Below, one piece after another: positions 35,771-44,088 of a DNA stretch of 64,000 nt. Location of the stretch: positions 20,512 through 84,511 of the IMG/VR virus record IMGVR_UViG_3300010151_000009; one strand, written 5' to 3'. The position numbers and the translations under genes are program-made. Position 1 is the first letter of the stretch; every line of letters begins with the position of its first letter. This stretch comes from a virus. The notes under the pieces were generated by a model, which was not told where the DNA came from, did not search any database, and worked only from the letters and a program-made list of their open reading frames with translations.

Positions 35771-38079
35771 TTCTTAGTAGTTCCTGAACTTGGCTTAGGT
35801 TTTGCTTTTGCAATTTTCTCTTTAGACTTAATTTCTTTACCTTTAAGTTTAAGTTCATCCCTTCTAATACTTTCATCTGCTTTATTAGCTCTTTCTTTTT
35901 CATCTGCTTCTTTTACTTTAGTATCAGAATCTTGCAATTTAACTCCTATCTCTTGATCGCCTTGTACAGAATCTAAACTAATTCTAGCATTATTGTCATC
36001 CGCATGAATCATAGCAACTTTAATTTGAGTTTCTCTATCTTTTTGCTTATTCATGTTATCATTCTCTAGAACATCTTTAGCTTGTTCAAGTTTTTGTTGC
36101 TCAATTTCATTTTTAGATTGTTGTTGTTCTTGTTCTAATTGTTGTAACTGTTTCTCTGCAGCAGCTACTTTTGCTTTAATAGATGAGAAGTTTTCAGATT
36201 CTAACATATGAACTATAGTTGAAGACGGAACTCCATTTTGAATCATTGATTGCGATAATTGTTTTATTAGATCTAACTTTTCTTGCTCTTTACCAGAATC
36301 TTTAACAAAAATACCATAATTTGATTCCATATGAGACATGCTATCAATATCTAGAAATTCTTGAGTTCCATCAGGCATCATAAAAGCAGCTTTCTTTCCG
36401 TCAATCCAAGCTTCTTTAGAATAATCTAACATTGCTTGTAAATCTCTTTGTTCCATTCTATTAAACTTTTTAAATAAATCTTCTGTAATATGGGATGATT
36501 GTACAATTGCTTGTTGAGCAACTGCTTTACCTTCATATGGACCTACTGTACCTTGTCTTTGTCTATTAACTCCAGATAATTTTTCCCATTCAACCATAAT
36601 TGACTCTAATAATGCAATATATTGATCAATAGTTTTAATTGACATATCCATTACAGATTGATGTTGAGGATTTAATTGTATTCCTTCTTTATTATAATCT
36701 ACCCAAGCTATTCCTGTACCTTCAACATAATACATAAACTTATCCATATCCCATTTTTTAGGGATCATATTAATATCAAATTGAGCGATAATGTCTTTAC
36801 TTCTTGCAATAGCAAGTTCTAATCTATATTTATAGATATTATATGTTAATTGAAATGGGATCCCGAGAGCTACTAAAGAAATATTTTGAGCGTTTGTATC
36901 TGAATAATGTCTTCCATTTATAGGAAGTTTACATGTAGATTCATTATCTAAAGATTCTCTTTGATTAGCTATAGGATTAATATTAATATACATTCGTCCA
37001 TCAATTCGTGTACCTTCCCAAACTTCATTTACCCACATCCAAGAAATTTTAGCTCCTTGAGCTTTCATTTCTGCAGGCATTCTGAATCCATCTTCTACCT
37101 CTTGTTCTTCCATAGCTCCAGTCAAAGGATCTAAGTAAGATAAAAACCCTACTCTTTTCCTAGATTTCCAATATACATTTATAACCTCTAATAATCTATT
37201 TCTATAAGCATTAGGATCTTTACCTGATGAACTCGCATACATTAAATAAGAGTCTGCTTCTGAATGAGTAGGATTTTCTAAATTTAAAACTTGTTCTTCA
37301 GTTAACCATTCATAATATTGATCAACAACTGTAGACGCATGCATGTATTTTCTAATTAATGCCCAATCTCCATCTTCAACAAACTCTAAATCTGGGTCTA
37401 AATCATAATCTACATCAATTGGATTTAATACGTCTAAGAATGGTTCTCCATTTCTAACTCCTCTATGAGTATAAGTTTCTCCAGCAACTAAAAAATGAAA
37501 CCATGCCTGACTAAATTTATCTTCAGCTTCTTGCTGAGCCATAACATATGTTAAAGCATGTTGTCCTTTAATAGCTCTGTTATCTACATACGAATTCTCA
37601 AATTGATCTGCTATATGTTGAGGTAACTCTATATCATAATTATCAATGCCTGTATCTACTCCTCGAGCATTCATTTGATTAACAAACATTTCTTGCATAC
37701 CTCTCATAATAGCGTCTTGTTTTGACTCTTCTTTAATTGAGATTGCATCTGCATTTTTAACTACAACGGTGAAATTGAGAGGTCTTTTAGACTTTTCTCC
37801 GAGAAGGAGATCAATTATAGGCTTTATAATAGGATAGTTACGCATTCTAGATGGGAAATTACTTCGACTTTTACCATACGGTTTAAGTACGTGCGTATAG
37901 TCTCCCTCATCAATTACACCATTATAGTAATCATATAATCTTTTCAGATTATCTTTATTAGTGGCATATCCAGTACCTTGATTTGAGAGGTCAATATATG
38001 CCTCTACACAAGCTTCTCTCCACTGTTTAGTTTTTTTATTGACAGCTAACCTCTGCCGTGGTATTTTATCATAGCCCAT
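35767..38079 (-). CDS. Portal protein
   Basis: This 770-residue protein lies between the large terminase/SET genes and the internal virion protein. The N-terminal part (KQWREACVEAYIDLSNQG, LKRLYDYYNGVIDEGDYTHVLKPYG, NYPIIKPIIDLLLGEKSKRP) is the usual start of crAss-like and P22-like portals. A middle wing-like region (DVLNPIDVDYDLDPDLEFVEDGDW) follows, then a long clip/stem helical part. The last 150 residues are a charged coiled coil with many Gln and Lys, ending in a Lys/Pro tail. It forms the dodecameric vertex through which DNA is packaged and released. The length and order match crAss-like portals. Confidence 0.85.
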   Translation of the reverse strand: MGYDKIPRQRLAVNKKTKQWREACVEAYIDLSNQGTGYATNKDNLKRLYDYYNGVIDEGDYTHVLKPYGKSRSNFPSRMRNYPIIKPIIDLLLGEKSKRPLNFTVVVKNADAISIKEESKQDAIMRGMQEMFVNQMNARGVDTGIDNYDIELPQHIADQFENSYVDNRAIKGQHALTYVMAQQEAEDKFSQAWFHFLVAGETYTHRGVRNGEPFLDVLNPIDVDYDLDPDLEFVEDGDWALIRKYMHASTVVDQYYEWLTEEQVLNLENPTHSEADSYLMYASSSGKDPNAYRNRLLEVINVYWKSRKRVGFLSYLDPLTGAMEEQEVEDGFRMPAEMKAQGAKISWMWVNEVWEGTRIDGRMYININPIANQRESLDNESTCKLPINGRHYSDTNAQNISLVALGIPFQLTYNIYKYRLELAIARSKDIIAQFDINMIPKKWDMDKFMYYVEGTGIAWVDYNKEGIQLNPQHQSVMDMSIKTIDQYIALLESIMVEWEKLSGVNRQRQGTVGPYEGKAVAQQAIVQSSHITEDLFKKFNRMEQRDLQAMLDYSKEAWIDGKKAAFMMPDGTQEFLDIDSMSHMESNYGIFVKDSGKEQEKLDLIKQLSQSMIQNGVPSSTIVHMLESENFSSIKAKVAAAEKQLQQLEQEQQQSKNEIEQQKLEQAKDVLENDNMNKQKDRETQIKVAMIHADDNNARISLDSVQGDQEIGVKLQDSDTKVKEADEKERANKADESIRRDELKLKGKEIKSKEKIAKAKPKPSSGTTKK

Positions 38080-38157
38080 AATCTACAAAAGTACTTAAAT
38101 TTTTAGTTATTTTTACTTATTAGTCTTATTTATTATTTTATATTATAATATATCACT

Positions 38158-38487
38158 TTAAAGATAATCACATATACTATATAAACTATATTGTAAAGTC
38201 AATTCTTCTCCTTGTTCTATTTTTCTTAATGTTTTTAATTTTTTGTAATCATCATTTTCATCATCTTCTATAAGTTCACAATTAGGAGTTTCAGAATGAT
38301 TAATAAATCCTCCTAATGGCGTACGTATATAATCATGTTGAAAATTTGGATCATATACATGACTTATACCTATAACTACCTCCCCCGGAATATCTTCTGT
38401 AGCGAGAATCCCAGCTCCATGAATTTGTGACGGACCTATTGCTAAGTACTCCGGTAGAGGGTTATAAGGTAATTTCTTTTTTTTCAT
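38158..38487 (-). CDS. SET-domain protein, putative lysine methyltransferase
   Basis: This 109-residue protein has the standard core elements of a SET domain in order: SQIHGAGILATEDIPGEVVI (about 19-38, the S-adenosylmethionine-site GxG start), GGFINHSETPNCELI (about 59-73, the NHS...PN motif), and LRKIEQGEELTLQYS (about 86-100, GEEL-Y motif). It has no pre- or post-SET zinc region and is close to the minimum size for the fold. It sits between TerL and portal with a one-base overlap to TerL. The substrate could be a virion or host protein; nothing in the sequence says which. Confidence 0.8.
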   Translation of the reverse strand: MKKKKLPYNPLPEYLAIGPSQIHGAGILATEDIPGEVVIGISHVYDPNFQHDYIRTPLGGFINHSETPNCELIEDDENDDYKKLKTLRKIEQGEELTLQYSLYSICDYL

Positions 38488-40451
38488 TAATAATAATTTT
38501 TATTAAACCATTCATTAGAAGCATTATCTTCTAATATATCTTTAACTTCTGCATTATATAATTCTTTAGTATGATACATACCAATCATAAATGCCATTAC
38601 ACGGTCAAAATTGCCTTTATGATTGAATTTAATTAATTCTGTTAAAAATGCAGGATCATAAATCTTATGCAAATTTAGTAATTGTTTTCCATTTTCGTCT
38701 GTTCTTCTTACAGTATTTAACCAGTCTCTAATATAAATCTCTCCTTGACGTTTCCTAGGTTCTGTCATGTGCATACCATATTGACGTTTTACTGTTCTAC
38801 TTCTAAGTTCTTTTTTATCTAACATCTCAAACTCTTCTTGTAATTTATGTAACTTTCTATGTCTTTTAGCGTATGATATAACCTCCCCACGATCATTCTC
38901 AAATCCTATTTTACATCCATAATAATCTGCTAATGTAAATAAATTTCTATTATAATCATCTTGCGTATTAGGTCGTCCTACATAAGATGCTACTATAATA
39001 TCATCAGGCTGAGATAAATTATTAGGTCTTTTTAATACATATGCAGCGCCTAATGATGTGCTATCTGCAGATTGGTTTTGTCCATACGGGTCATGACAAA
39101 TTACATACATATTTAGAGGTACTTGTTGCGCAGAGTTTTTATAAGGAGATTCATATATTACTACAGCTCCTGTAGTATCATCATCTTTCCTATGAGGAAA
39201 TTTTAATACTTGTTTTAAATCTCCATCTGGTTTAAATTTAACATCTCCTTTAGAATTATAATATAAACGTCCAACTGTACCTATAGCCTGTAAATTATTA
39301 GCTTTTATATTATTATATTGTTCTTGTAAAGATGCAACATCAAATAAATTAGCAGTTACTTGTAAAGTAGCCTCTTGAGGTGAAAAAGGGTGCTCCGCTA
39401 TATATTGGTCTAATGATTTTGCATCAGCTGCACCCTTCTTCTTTTCCCTCATTCCTTTCTCATACTCTATAGCTTGTTCTCTTATTGAATTTCCATTCTC
39501 GTCTATAAAGCCATCTAGATTTGTTTGTATAGGAATAAAATATCCACATGTACTCCCCATAGCACCTTCATCCCATATATTCTCATAATTCATACAATCA
39601 TATGCTTCTGGATTATAAAAGATTTCTTCCATTGCCTCAAAATCTGCTCCTTCTGTACCACCTGTTCCAAAAGCTACCATTAATCCTAGTGTTTTAGAAC
39701 CTTGTCTCATTGTTGGCATTGTTACTTCCCATGCTTTTAATAGTCCTGGGAATGAACCCGCTTCTTCAAAGAATACTAACTCCCCTGCTTTACCCCTTAC
39801 TTTATCTGGTGCATCTTTTAATGATACTCCCATTATTTGAGATTTCATCCCCATTTCTATTTCAATTCCATTAACTTTTTTCTTATATCCAGACATCTTA
39901 TTCATTTCCCTATCACGTAATCTTGGTTGAGCCCATGCCGTATGATCATCTATAAAAGATAAAAACTCCCAAGCTTTTGAGAGTAATCCATCACCAATTA
40001 AATATTCTTTTTGGGAGGCAAATACAAAGTTTTTTGAATTCTTTACAAAGAAATAGTTTCTAGCAAGCATGGCTCCAGCTTTATAAGAATATCCTTTACG
40101 CCTTGCTTTAAGAACAATCATATGTTTATTCTCTGCCCTAGCTTTGTCTATCTCATTAAAATATTCCCAATCTCCATCATAAAATCTAGGAAATGTACGT
40201 TCCCGTTTAGATTGAATTGTACCATCTGGAAGTTCTTCATCTACAGCCCTATCAATAGGACAGTAGTTTAAATAAAAATAATGAAAGCCTGTAACATGTA
40301 ATTCATCTACTTTATATCCATACATGCACCGTTCCTTTTCTTCATCCCAATACTCATAATAATCACGAGTTCCAGGAAGAGCATCTGTATAACGACCGGT
40401 CTCTAAAAATCTGACTGCGGCTGGTCTGAGTCTGTCTGTGTCTCTGAGCAT
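38487..40451 (-). CDS. Terminase large subunit (TerL)
   Basis: This 654-residue protein is the DNA-packaging motor. ATPase: a Walker A variant KARRKGYSYKAG near 114-125, then Walker B with catalytic Glu LVFFEEAGSFPG near 222-233. The nuclease domain shows ICHDPYGQNQSAD near 450 and GFENDRGEV near 514, consistent with acidic RNase H-type residues. The N-terminus (LRPAAVRFLETGRYTDALPGTRDYYEYWDEEKERC) resembles that of crAss-like TerL, so the upstream start is kept even though it overlaps the previous gene by 49 bases. It is followed by SET and portal genes. Confidence 0.9.
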   Translation of the reverse strand: MLRDTDRLRPAAVRFLETGRYTDALPGTRDYYEYWDEEKERCMYGYKVDELHVTGFHYFYLNYCPIDRAVDEELPDGTIQSKRERTFPRFYDGDWEYFNEIDKARAENKHMIVLKARRKGYSYKAGAMLARNYFFVKNSKNFVFASQKEYLIGDGLLSKAWEFLSFIDDHTAWAQPRLRDREMNKMSGYKKKVNGIEIEMGMKSQIMGVSLKDAPDKVRGKAGELVFFEEAGSFPGLLKAWEVTMPTMRQGSKTLGLMVAFGTGGTEGADFEAMEEIFYNPEAYDCMNYENIWDEGAMGSTCGYFIPIQTNLDGFIDENGNSIREQAIEYEKGMREKKKGAADAKSLDQYIAEHPFSPQEATLQVTANLFDVASLQEQYNNIKANNLQAIGTVGRLYYNSKGDVKFKPDGDLKQVLKFPHRKDDDTTGAVVIYESPYKNSAQQVPLNMYVICHDPYGQNQSADSTSLGAAYVLKRPNNLSQPDDIIVASYVGRPNTQDDYNRNLFTLADYYGCKIGFENDRGEVISYAKRHRKLHKLQEEFEMLDKKELRSRTVKRQYGMHMTEPRKRQGEIYIRDWLNTVRRTDENGKQLLNLHKIYDPAFLTELIKFNHKGNFDRVMAFMIGMYHTKELYNAEVKDILEDNASNEWFNKNYY

Positions 40452-40702
40452 TTCTTTTTTATTTTAACCAATTCTGCACATTTTTCATATTCTTCGGTAC
40501 TAGTATAATATTCTATTACCATATCTATTATATCTGGAGTTCTCCCATCTTCATGAACAGGATCAAATGGTAAATAAAATTCATCATATTCTTCATCCTC
40601 AAGATCAAAATAGATATCATCTACCGTTTTCTTTCTGGTTATAATATCATAAGCATTGCCCATAGCTTGTTCATATATTTCTAAGTCTTCTAAAAAATCC
40701 AT
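40403..40702 (-). CDS. Acidic protein overlapping TerL start
   Basis: This 99-residue protein is acidic, rich in Asp, Glu and Tyr (DDIYFDLEDEEYDEFYLPFDP, DMVIEYYTSTEEYEKCAEL), with a C-terminal Gln/Ser/Asp tail. Its start overlaps the preceding stop as TAATG and its end overlaps TerL by 49 bases, so it is probably translated in coupling with TerL. It may assist the terminase. No family recognised. Confidence 0.55.
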   Translation of the reverse strand: MDFLEDLEIYEQAMGNAYDIITRKKTVDDIYFDLEDEEYDEFYLPFDPVHEDGRTPDIIDMVIEYYTSTEEYEKCAELVKIKKKCSETQTDSDQPQSDF

Positions 40703-41217
40703 TACATACTATATTTATTTACTTCTATTCCCCCTCTATTTGTATTAGCGGCTTGTTCTTCTTTTTTAACTATTTCTTCTAATCTACTTAATCCATCAAC
40801 TACTTTCCCCATATTAGATAGATTTGCTATTAAGTCTTTTGCATTAAATATAGGTTTACCATTATCATCCATTAGTGTTAAATCTATATCTCTAAAATAT
40901 TTTTCTAACTTTACTATTGATTCTCTAGCAGCTTTTAACAATCTTACCGCTGAGGTTTCAATAAGTTCATCATATTTATCACATGCACCTAATATTTTTG
41001 ATGATGGAGACCATTTTTTTTCTTCTCCAAAGATACTATTTTTTACTTCAATTACACGTTGATCCCATTCATAAACTGCAAACGGACTATTATTATCAAC
41101 CATAAAATATACAAATGCTAATTCTTTTGTATTGAGTTTTTTAAATTCTTTTATTGTTAATGCATATGCACTTGGCACGGCATTATTATCTTTTAAATAT
41201 ATTAAACTATCAGCCAT
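40702..41217 (-). CDS. Putative small terminase subunit
   Basis: This 171-residue helical protein lies immediately before the TerL pair. It reads AYALTIKEFKKLNTKELAFVYFMVDNNSPFAVYEWDQRVIEVKNSIFG, then a helical middle (ETSAVRLLKAARESIVKLEKYF) and a C-terminal helix ending in NRGGIEVNKYSM. In crAss-like phages a protein of this size with a charged helix and a short RGG-type tail precedes TerL as I recall. DNA recognition for packaging would be its role. There is no clear helix-turn-helix, so the call is from position and style. Confidence 0.5.
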   Translation of the reverse strand: MADSLIYLKDNNAVPSAYALTIKEFKKLNTKELAFVYFMVDNNSPFAVYEWDQRVIEVKNSIFGEEKKWSPSSKILGACDKYDELIETSAVRLLKAARESIVKLEKYFRDIDLTLMDDNGKPIFNAKDLIANLSNMGKVVDGLSRLEEIVKKEEQAANTNRGGIEVNKYSM

Positions 41218-41222
41218 TTTTT

Positions 41223-41771
41223 CTAAGATTCTTTTTTAGTTAATCCTCCAGTATAGATATTTTTTAATCTACTATAGTTTTCTTTAAATTCTGTAGTTAT
41301 TATTTTTGCTTTAATTTTATAAGATGGAGCATATAAATATTTTAAAACTGCTAATCTGTGATTTCCATCTTGACATCTCCAAGGGAATTCATCTAGTGAA
41401 GGCGAGCCTTGAGTTACCTTATGTCTTTTTGCAATAAGAAGACTATTAACAATCCCGTCTGTTTCAATACTTTTTTTCATTTTAGTCCAATTATAATTAG
41501 TTACTTTACCCCATTGGTTCCAATCTGTATAGTCTACGACATCATCAAAAGTACCTTTAACGTCTCCAATAGTTACATAGATATAAGGTAATTTAGCATA
41601 TTCTATTTTCACAAAGATATATAATATAGTCTTTAAAATTCCAGAAGGAATAAAAAATTCATGCCAAAATTTTATATAAGCAAACATTCCATATCGTACT
41701 ACATAATTTCGTTGTTCTTTATTATAATGTGTAAAAACAATTCTAAATTTATTTAGGAATTTTCTTATCAT
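41223..41771 (-). CDS. ParB-like nuclease-fold protein (copy A)
   Basis: This 182-residue protein has a hydrophobic N-terminal part (about 30-70), then a ParB/sulfiredoxin-type core: NYNWTKMKKSIETDGIVNSLLIAK (about 92-115), an insert, and DGNHRLAVLKYL (about 135-146). The D-G-x-H-R pattern is the ParB phosphate-binding box. It shares NYNW-K...I...G-V and the box with the protein two genes upstream (copy B), so the two are paralogs. Function could be DNA modification, partition-like CTP use or nuclease activity; the sequence does not decide. Confidence 0.6.
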   Translation of the reverse strand: MIRKFLNKFRIVFTHYNKEQRNYVVRYGMFAYIKFWHEFFIPSGILKTILYIFVKIEYAKLPYIYVTIGDVKGTFDDVVDYTDWNQWGKVTNYNWTKMKKSIETDGIVNSLLIAKRHKVTQGSPSLDEFPWRCQDGNHRLAVLKYLYAPSYKIKAKIITTEFKENYSRLKNIYTGGLTKKES

Positions 41772-41976
41772 TTTTCTTTTTTAAATGTTTTAATCTACCT
41801 GTTTTAACTGAAAACTTACCAAAATATGGAAGTCTAATACCATCAAAATTTCCTTGTTTCATAATATCTGTTATAAATTTAAATTGATAATTTACAACCT
41901 TAGATACTGTTTGTAAAGGTAAATTATACTTATTAGCTAATTTATATATTATAAATTGCTTATCAATCATCGACAC
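41749..41976 (-). CDS. Small HU/IHF-like DNA-binding protein
   Basis: This 75-residue protein has an N-terminal helical half (DKQFIIYKLANKYNLPLQTVSKVVNYQFKFITDIMKQG) and then GIRLPYFGKFSVKTGRLKHLKKK. The latter is the HU strand-turn-strand with its GxF centre and a basic end, without the full DNA-binding arm. This is the second HU-like gene in the window. It overlaps both flanking ParB-like genes, so all three are probably translated together. Confidence 0.6.
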   Translation of the reverse strand: MSMIDKQFIIYKLANKYNLPLQTVSKVVNYQFKFITDIMKQGNFDGIRLPYFGKFSVKTGRLKHLKKKNDKKIPK

Positions 41977-42457
41977 AGATACAATCTTTTCTTACCCACC
42001 ATTGTGTATCTTTTCCATCCACAGAAGGTTTCAATTCTATCTTTGGAAATACAAAACATAATACTTTATAATCAGAGGGTAAAACTTTTTTAGCTGCTGC
42101 TATTCTATGTAATCCATCTATTATTCTTAATCCATCATCACAATAACCTGTAATTGTATGTTTGATATTAGATGATTTACATAAATGAATAGGCATTACT
42201 ACTCCTTGTTTTTTAATATCTTGTTCTAATTTATCCCAATTATAATTACTATGTCTTCTTGTTACTTTAAATGCACTTAATGGTAATTTTTTAATCTTCA
42301 TTGTTTTCCATTTAAGATTAAAATCTAACCATAATATTCTATACCATTTAAACCAAAAGAATCTTTCATCTTGCTCTATATTATAATAATTTTGAGCTTT
42401 TGTTCTATATGGTTTTCTAAATAGCTCTCTAATTATCCTCAGTATTCGCATCATCAA
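41963..42457 (-). CDS. ParB-like nuclease-fold protein (copy B)
   Basis: This 164-residue protein has a basic aromatic N-terminus (WFKWYRILWLDFNLKWKTMKIKKLPL), then NYNWDKLEQDIKKQGVVMPIHLCK (about 71-94) and the box IDGLHRIAAAKKV (about 113-125). It pairs with copy A, from which it is separated by the small HU-like gene. Acidic residues flank the box (CDDGLRIIDG). The family covers plasmid partition proteins, nucleases and enzymes of DNA modification; role here unknown. Confidence 0.6.
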   Translation of the reverse strand: MMMRILRIIRELFRKPYRTKAQNYYNIEQDERFFWFKWYRILWLDFNLKWKTMKIKKLPLSAFKVTRRHSNYNWDKLEQDIKKQGVVMPIHLCKSSNIKHTITGYCDDGLRIIDGLHRIAAAKKVLPSDYKVLCFVFPKIELKPSVDGKDTQWWVRKDCICVDD

Positions 42458-43214
42458 TTCTTTTCCAGTCCTTTGTACTTATATGTTTTGGGAAATTACC
42501 ATACCCATCTGCTCTTCGAGGATCTTTTTCAACCCACTCTTTATACTCTTGACTCTGTTTGTGTATCTCTTTAGCTTTATTTTCTTGGGCTGTCTTTTGT
42601 TGCGCTGCTAACCATTTTTCCCCATCAGGTGTTTTTAACCATTCCGCTCTTTTTACTCTAGCTTCTTCATGCTTTGCTTTTTCTTGTTCTGTTTTTGGGG
42701 TTGGATCTTGTTTTGCCCATCGGGTAGGATCATCTGGACAAGTAGTTGTTCTCCATCTAGCTTTAGTTTCTAACATACACCCACAAAGGCCACATCTCAT
42801 TTTTTCTCTCATTAAATGAGGACAAGCATCACATGCTGCTAAACGAGCTTCATAATCTTCTTGTGATACATTTGGAGCTCCTTCTGCAACATATTTAGCT
42901 ACTTCTTTACTAAAGTTTTTAGCCATTTGCCACACACTTGGGGGTTTAATAACTCCTTTTTCTTCAGGATATTCTCCGTCTTTATAATATTCTTCTCCTA
43001 CTTCTCCATCTGTTGCATATGTTGCACCCCCTATATTAACTCTTGTTATACCATCCTCACCTTTTTGTACATCGGCTAATTTGGATTTATCCATACTTTC
43101 CTTAGTAATAGGTTCAAAATTATGAATAACTTTATTTGTTAAATCATATTTTTTTCCTTTTAATAGTTGATCCATAAAATCATCTCCAGGGTTTTTATCT
43201 TTTTTCTTACTCAT
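42429..43214 (-). CDS. Zinc-ribbon protein of packaging region
   Basis: This 261-residue hydrophilic protein has one clear zinc-binding region at about 126-160: CDACPHL...RCGLCGCMLETKARW...TCPDDPTRW. The CxxC...CxxCGC, Trp and CP-DDP-RW pattern matches a small-zinc-ribbon family common in marine phages. The rest is charged and probably flexible: N-terminal PGDDFMDQLLKG, C-terminal Lys/Glu/Gln-rich helices. It overlaps copy B by 29 bases. Role unknown, perhaps DNA or protein binding. Confidence 0.6.
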   Translation of the reverse strand: MSKKKDKNPGDDFMDQLLKGKKYDLTNKVIHNFEPITKESMDKSKLADVQKGEDGITRVNIGGATYATDGEVGEEYYKDGEYPEEKGVIKPPSVWQMAKNFSKEVAKYVAEGAPNVSQEDYEARLAACDACPHLMREKMRCGLCGCMLETKARWRTTTCPDDPTRWAKQDPTPKTEQEKAKHEEARVKRAEWLKTPDGEKWLAAQQKTAQENKAKEIHKQSQEYKEWVEKDPRRADGYGNFPKHISTKDWKRIDDANTEDN

Positions 43215-43347
43215 AATAATTTGTTTTTATATTTATTAAATTTCCATTTGGATCTTGTATTATTATTATTTCATATTCTTCAACATCAAAAATGGAAATA
43301 ACTAAATGATCAAATATACTACTTTTTATCGATCGTGACTTCGACAT
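43207..43347 (-). CDS. 46-residue overlapping small ORF
   Basis: An ATG at 43347 lies inside the 3' end of the winged-helix gene. The frame runs 46 codons through the otherwise gene-free 104-base gap and stops at 43207 with an ATGA-like overlap onto the zinc-ribbon start. The product reads MSKSRSIKSS, then IFDHLVISIFDVEEYEI, then IIIQDPNGNLINIKTNYYE, which looks like a small beta hairpin (DPNGN turn). The tight fit to both neighbours is the main support. Confidence 0.5.
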   Translation of the reverse strand: MSKSRSIKSSIFDHLVISIFDVEEYEIIIIQDPNGNLINIKTNYYE

Positions 43348-43651
43348 AATCTGTTTCTGGATCTAAAAAAGGATTAAGAATATAATAATTATTTCGTTTT
43401 AATATTACACCTTTATCTTTTAATCTTTTCACATAGTTATTAAGGGTATTATAATCCTTAAGTCCTACTACTGCAGCTACATCTTTTTTATTACCTACAG
43501 AGCAAAAATTAACATCATCTCTTATTGCTTGTATGTCTATGAATGCAGATATTATCTGCAATTCTTTATTAGTTAAATCAAATATCCCATTCCATATCTG
43601 TAGATATTTATAGGTACTATCTATATTAACTGTTATTTTCTTTTTTATCAT
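43319..43651 (-). CDS. Winged-helix DNA-binding-like protein
   Basis: This 110-residue protein reads IWNGIFDLTNKELQIISAFIDIQ, a spacer, then NKKDVAAVVGLKDYNTLNNYVKRLKDKGVILKRNNYYILNPFL. This has the spacing of a winged helix (helix, turn, recognition helix, wing). It is likely a regulator or replication-accessory protein. It overlaps the gene before it by 26 bases. Confidence 0.6.
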   Translation of the reverse strand: MIKKKITVNIDSTYKYLQIWNGIFDLTNKELQIISAFIDIQAIRDDVNFCSVGNKKDVAAVVGLKDYNTLNNYVKRLKDKGVILKRNNYYILNPFLDPETDYVEVTIDKK

Positions 43652-43847
43652 CTTCTAAAATTTTTATCAAAGCATTTTGATTGTGTAAGGGTCTAGCGTT
43701 TTTCCCTTTATGTTTGTTTTCTGCATAATACTCTGATGGTTTATATATTTGCTTTACTTCTCTAATTTTCCCTTTAGGGGTAAATTTAACTATCCATCTT
43801 GTGTCTAACGGTAAAATTGTACGTTTTATATGACTTAAATATCCCAT
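43626..43847 (-). CDS. Small basic protein of unknown function
   Basis: This 73-residue basic protein reads LSHIKRTILPLDTRWIVKFTPKGKIREVKQIYKPSEYY and then a Lys/Asn-rich tail with ALIKILEDDKKENNS. Its end overlaps the winged-helix gene. No domain recognised. Confidence 0.45.
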   Translation of the reverse strand: MGYLSHIKRTILPLDTRWIVKFTPKGKIREVKQIYKPSEYYAENKHKGKNARPLHNQNALIKILEDDKKENNS

Positions 43848-44087
43848 TTAATCTTCTTTAAATTTTATTAAAGCTCTACCATTCTCTATAATTATTTCTG
43901 CTGTTGTAGATTGTCTATTAAACTCATCTATGTAAGCCTTCACATCATCTCTAAGACATATATAAGATAAAAAGACTTGCAGTTCTTTAGCAGCTCTTTT
44001 AGTTCTTTCTACAACATTATCTGCGCGTTCTTTCACATCTAGAAGCGCCTGAAAATCCTCTATAGTAATGGATACTGTTCCTTTCAT
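43848..44087 (-). CDS. Small helical protein of unknown function
   Basis: This 79-residue protein reads VSITIEDFQALLDVKERADNVVERTKRAAKELQVFLSYIC, a helical start, followed by IDEFNRQSTTAEIIIENGRALIKFKED. Start and stop abut the genes on either side. The helical first half and beta hairpin at the end suggest a small dimeric protein. No family recognised. Confidence 0.5.
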   Translation of the reverse strand: MKGTVSITIEDFQALLDVKERADNVVERTKRAAKELQVFLSYICLRDDVKAYIDEFNRQSTTAEIIIENGRALIKFKED

Positions 44088-44088
44088 T

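Noticed and set aside
38086-38093. TACTTTTG as a promoter for the portal gene
   Set aside because: It lies 7 bases before the start codon and lacks a TTG element, so a transcript would have almost no leader.
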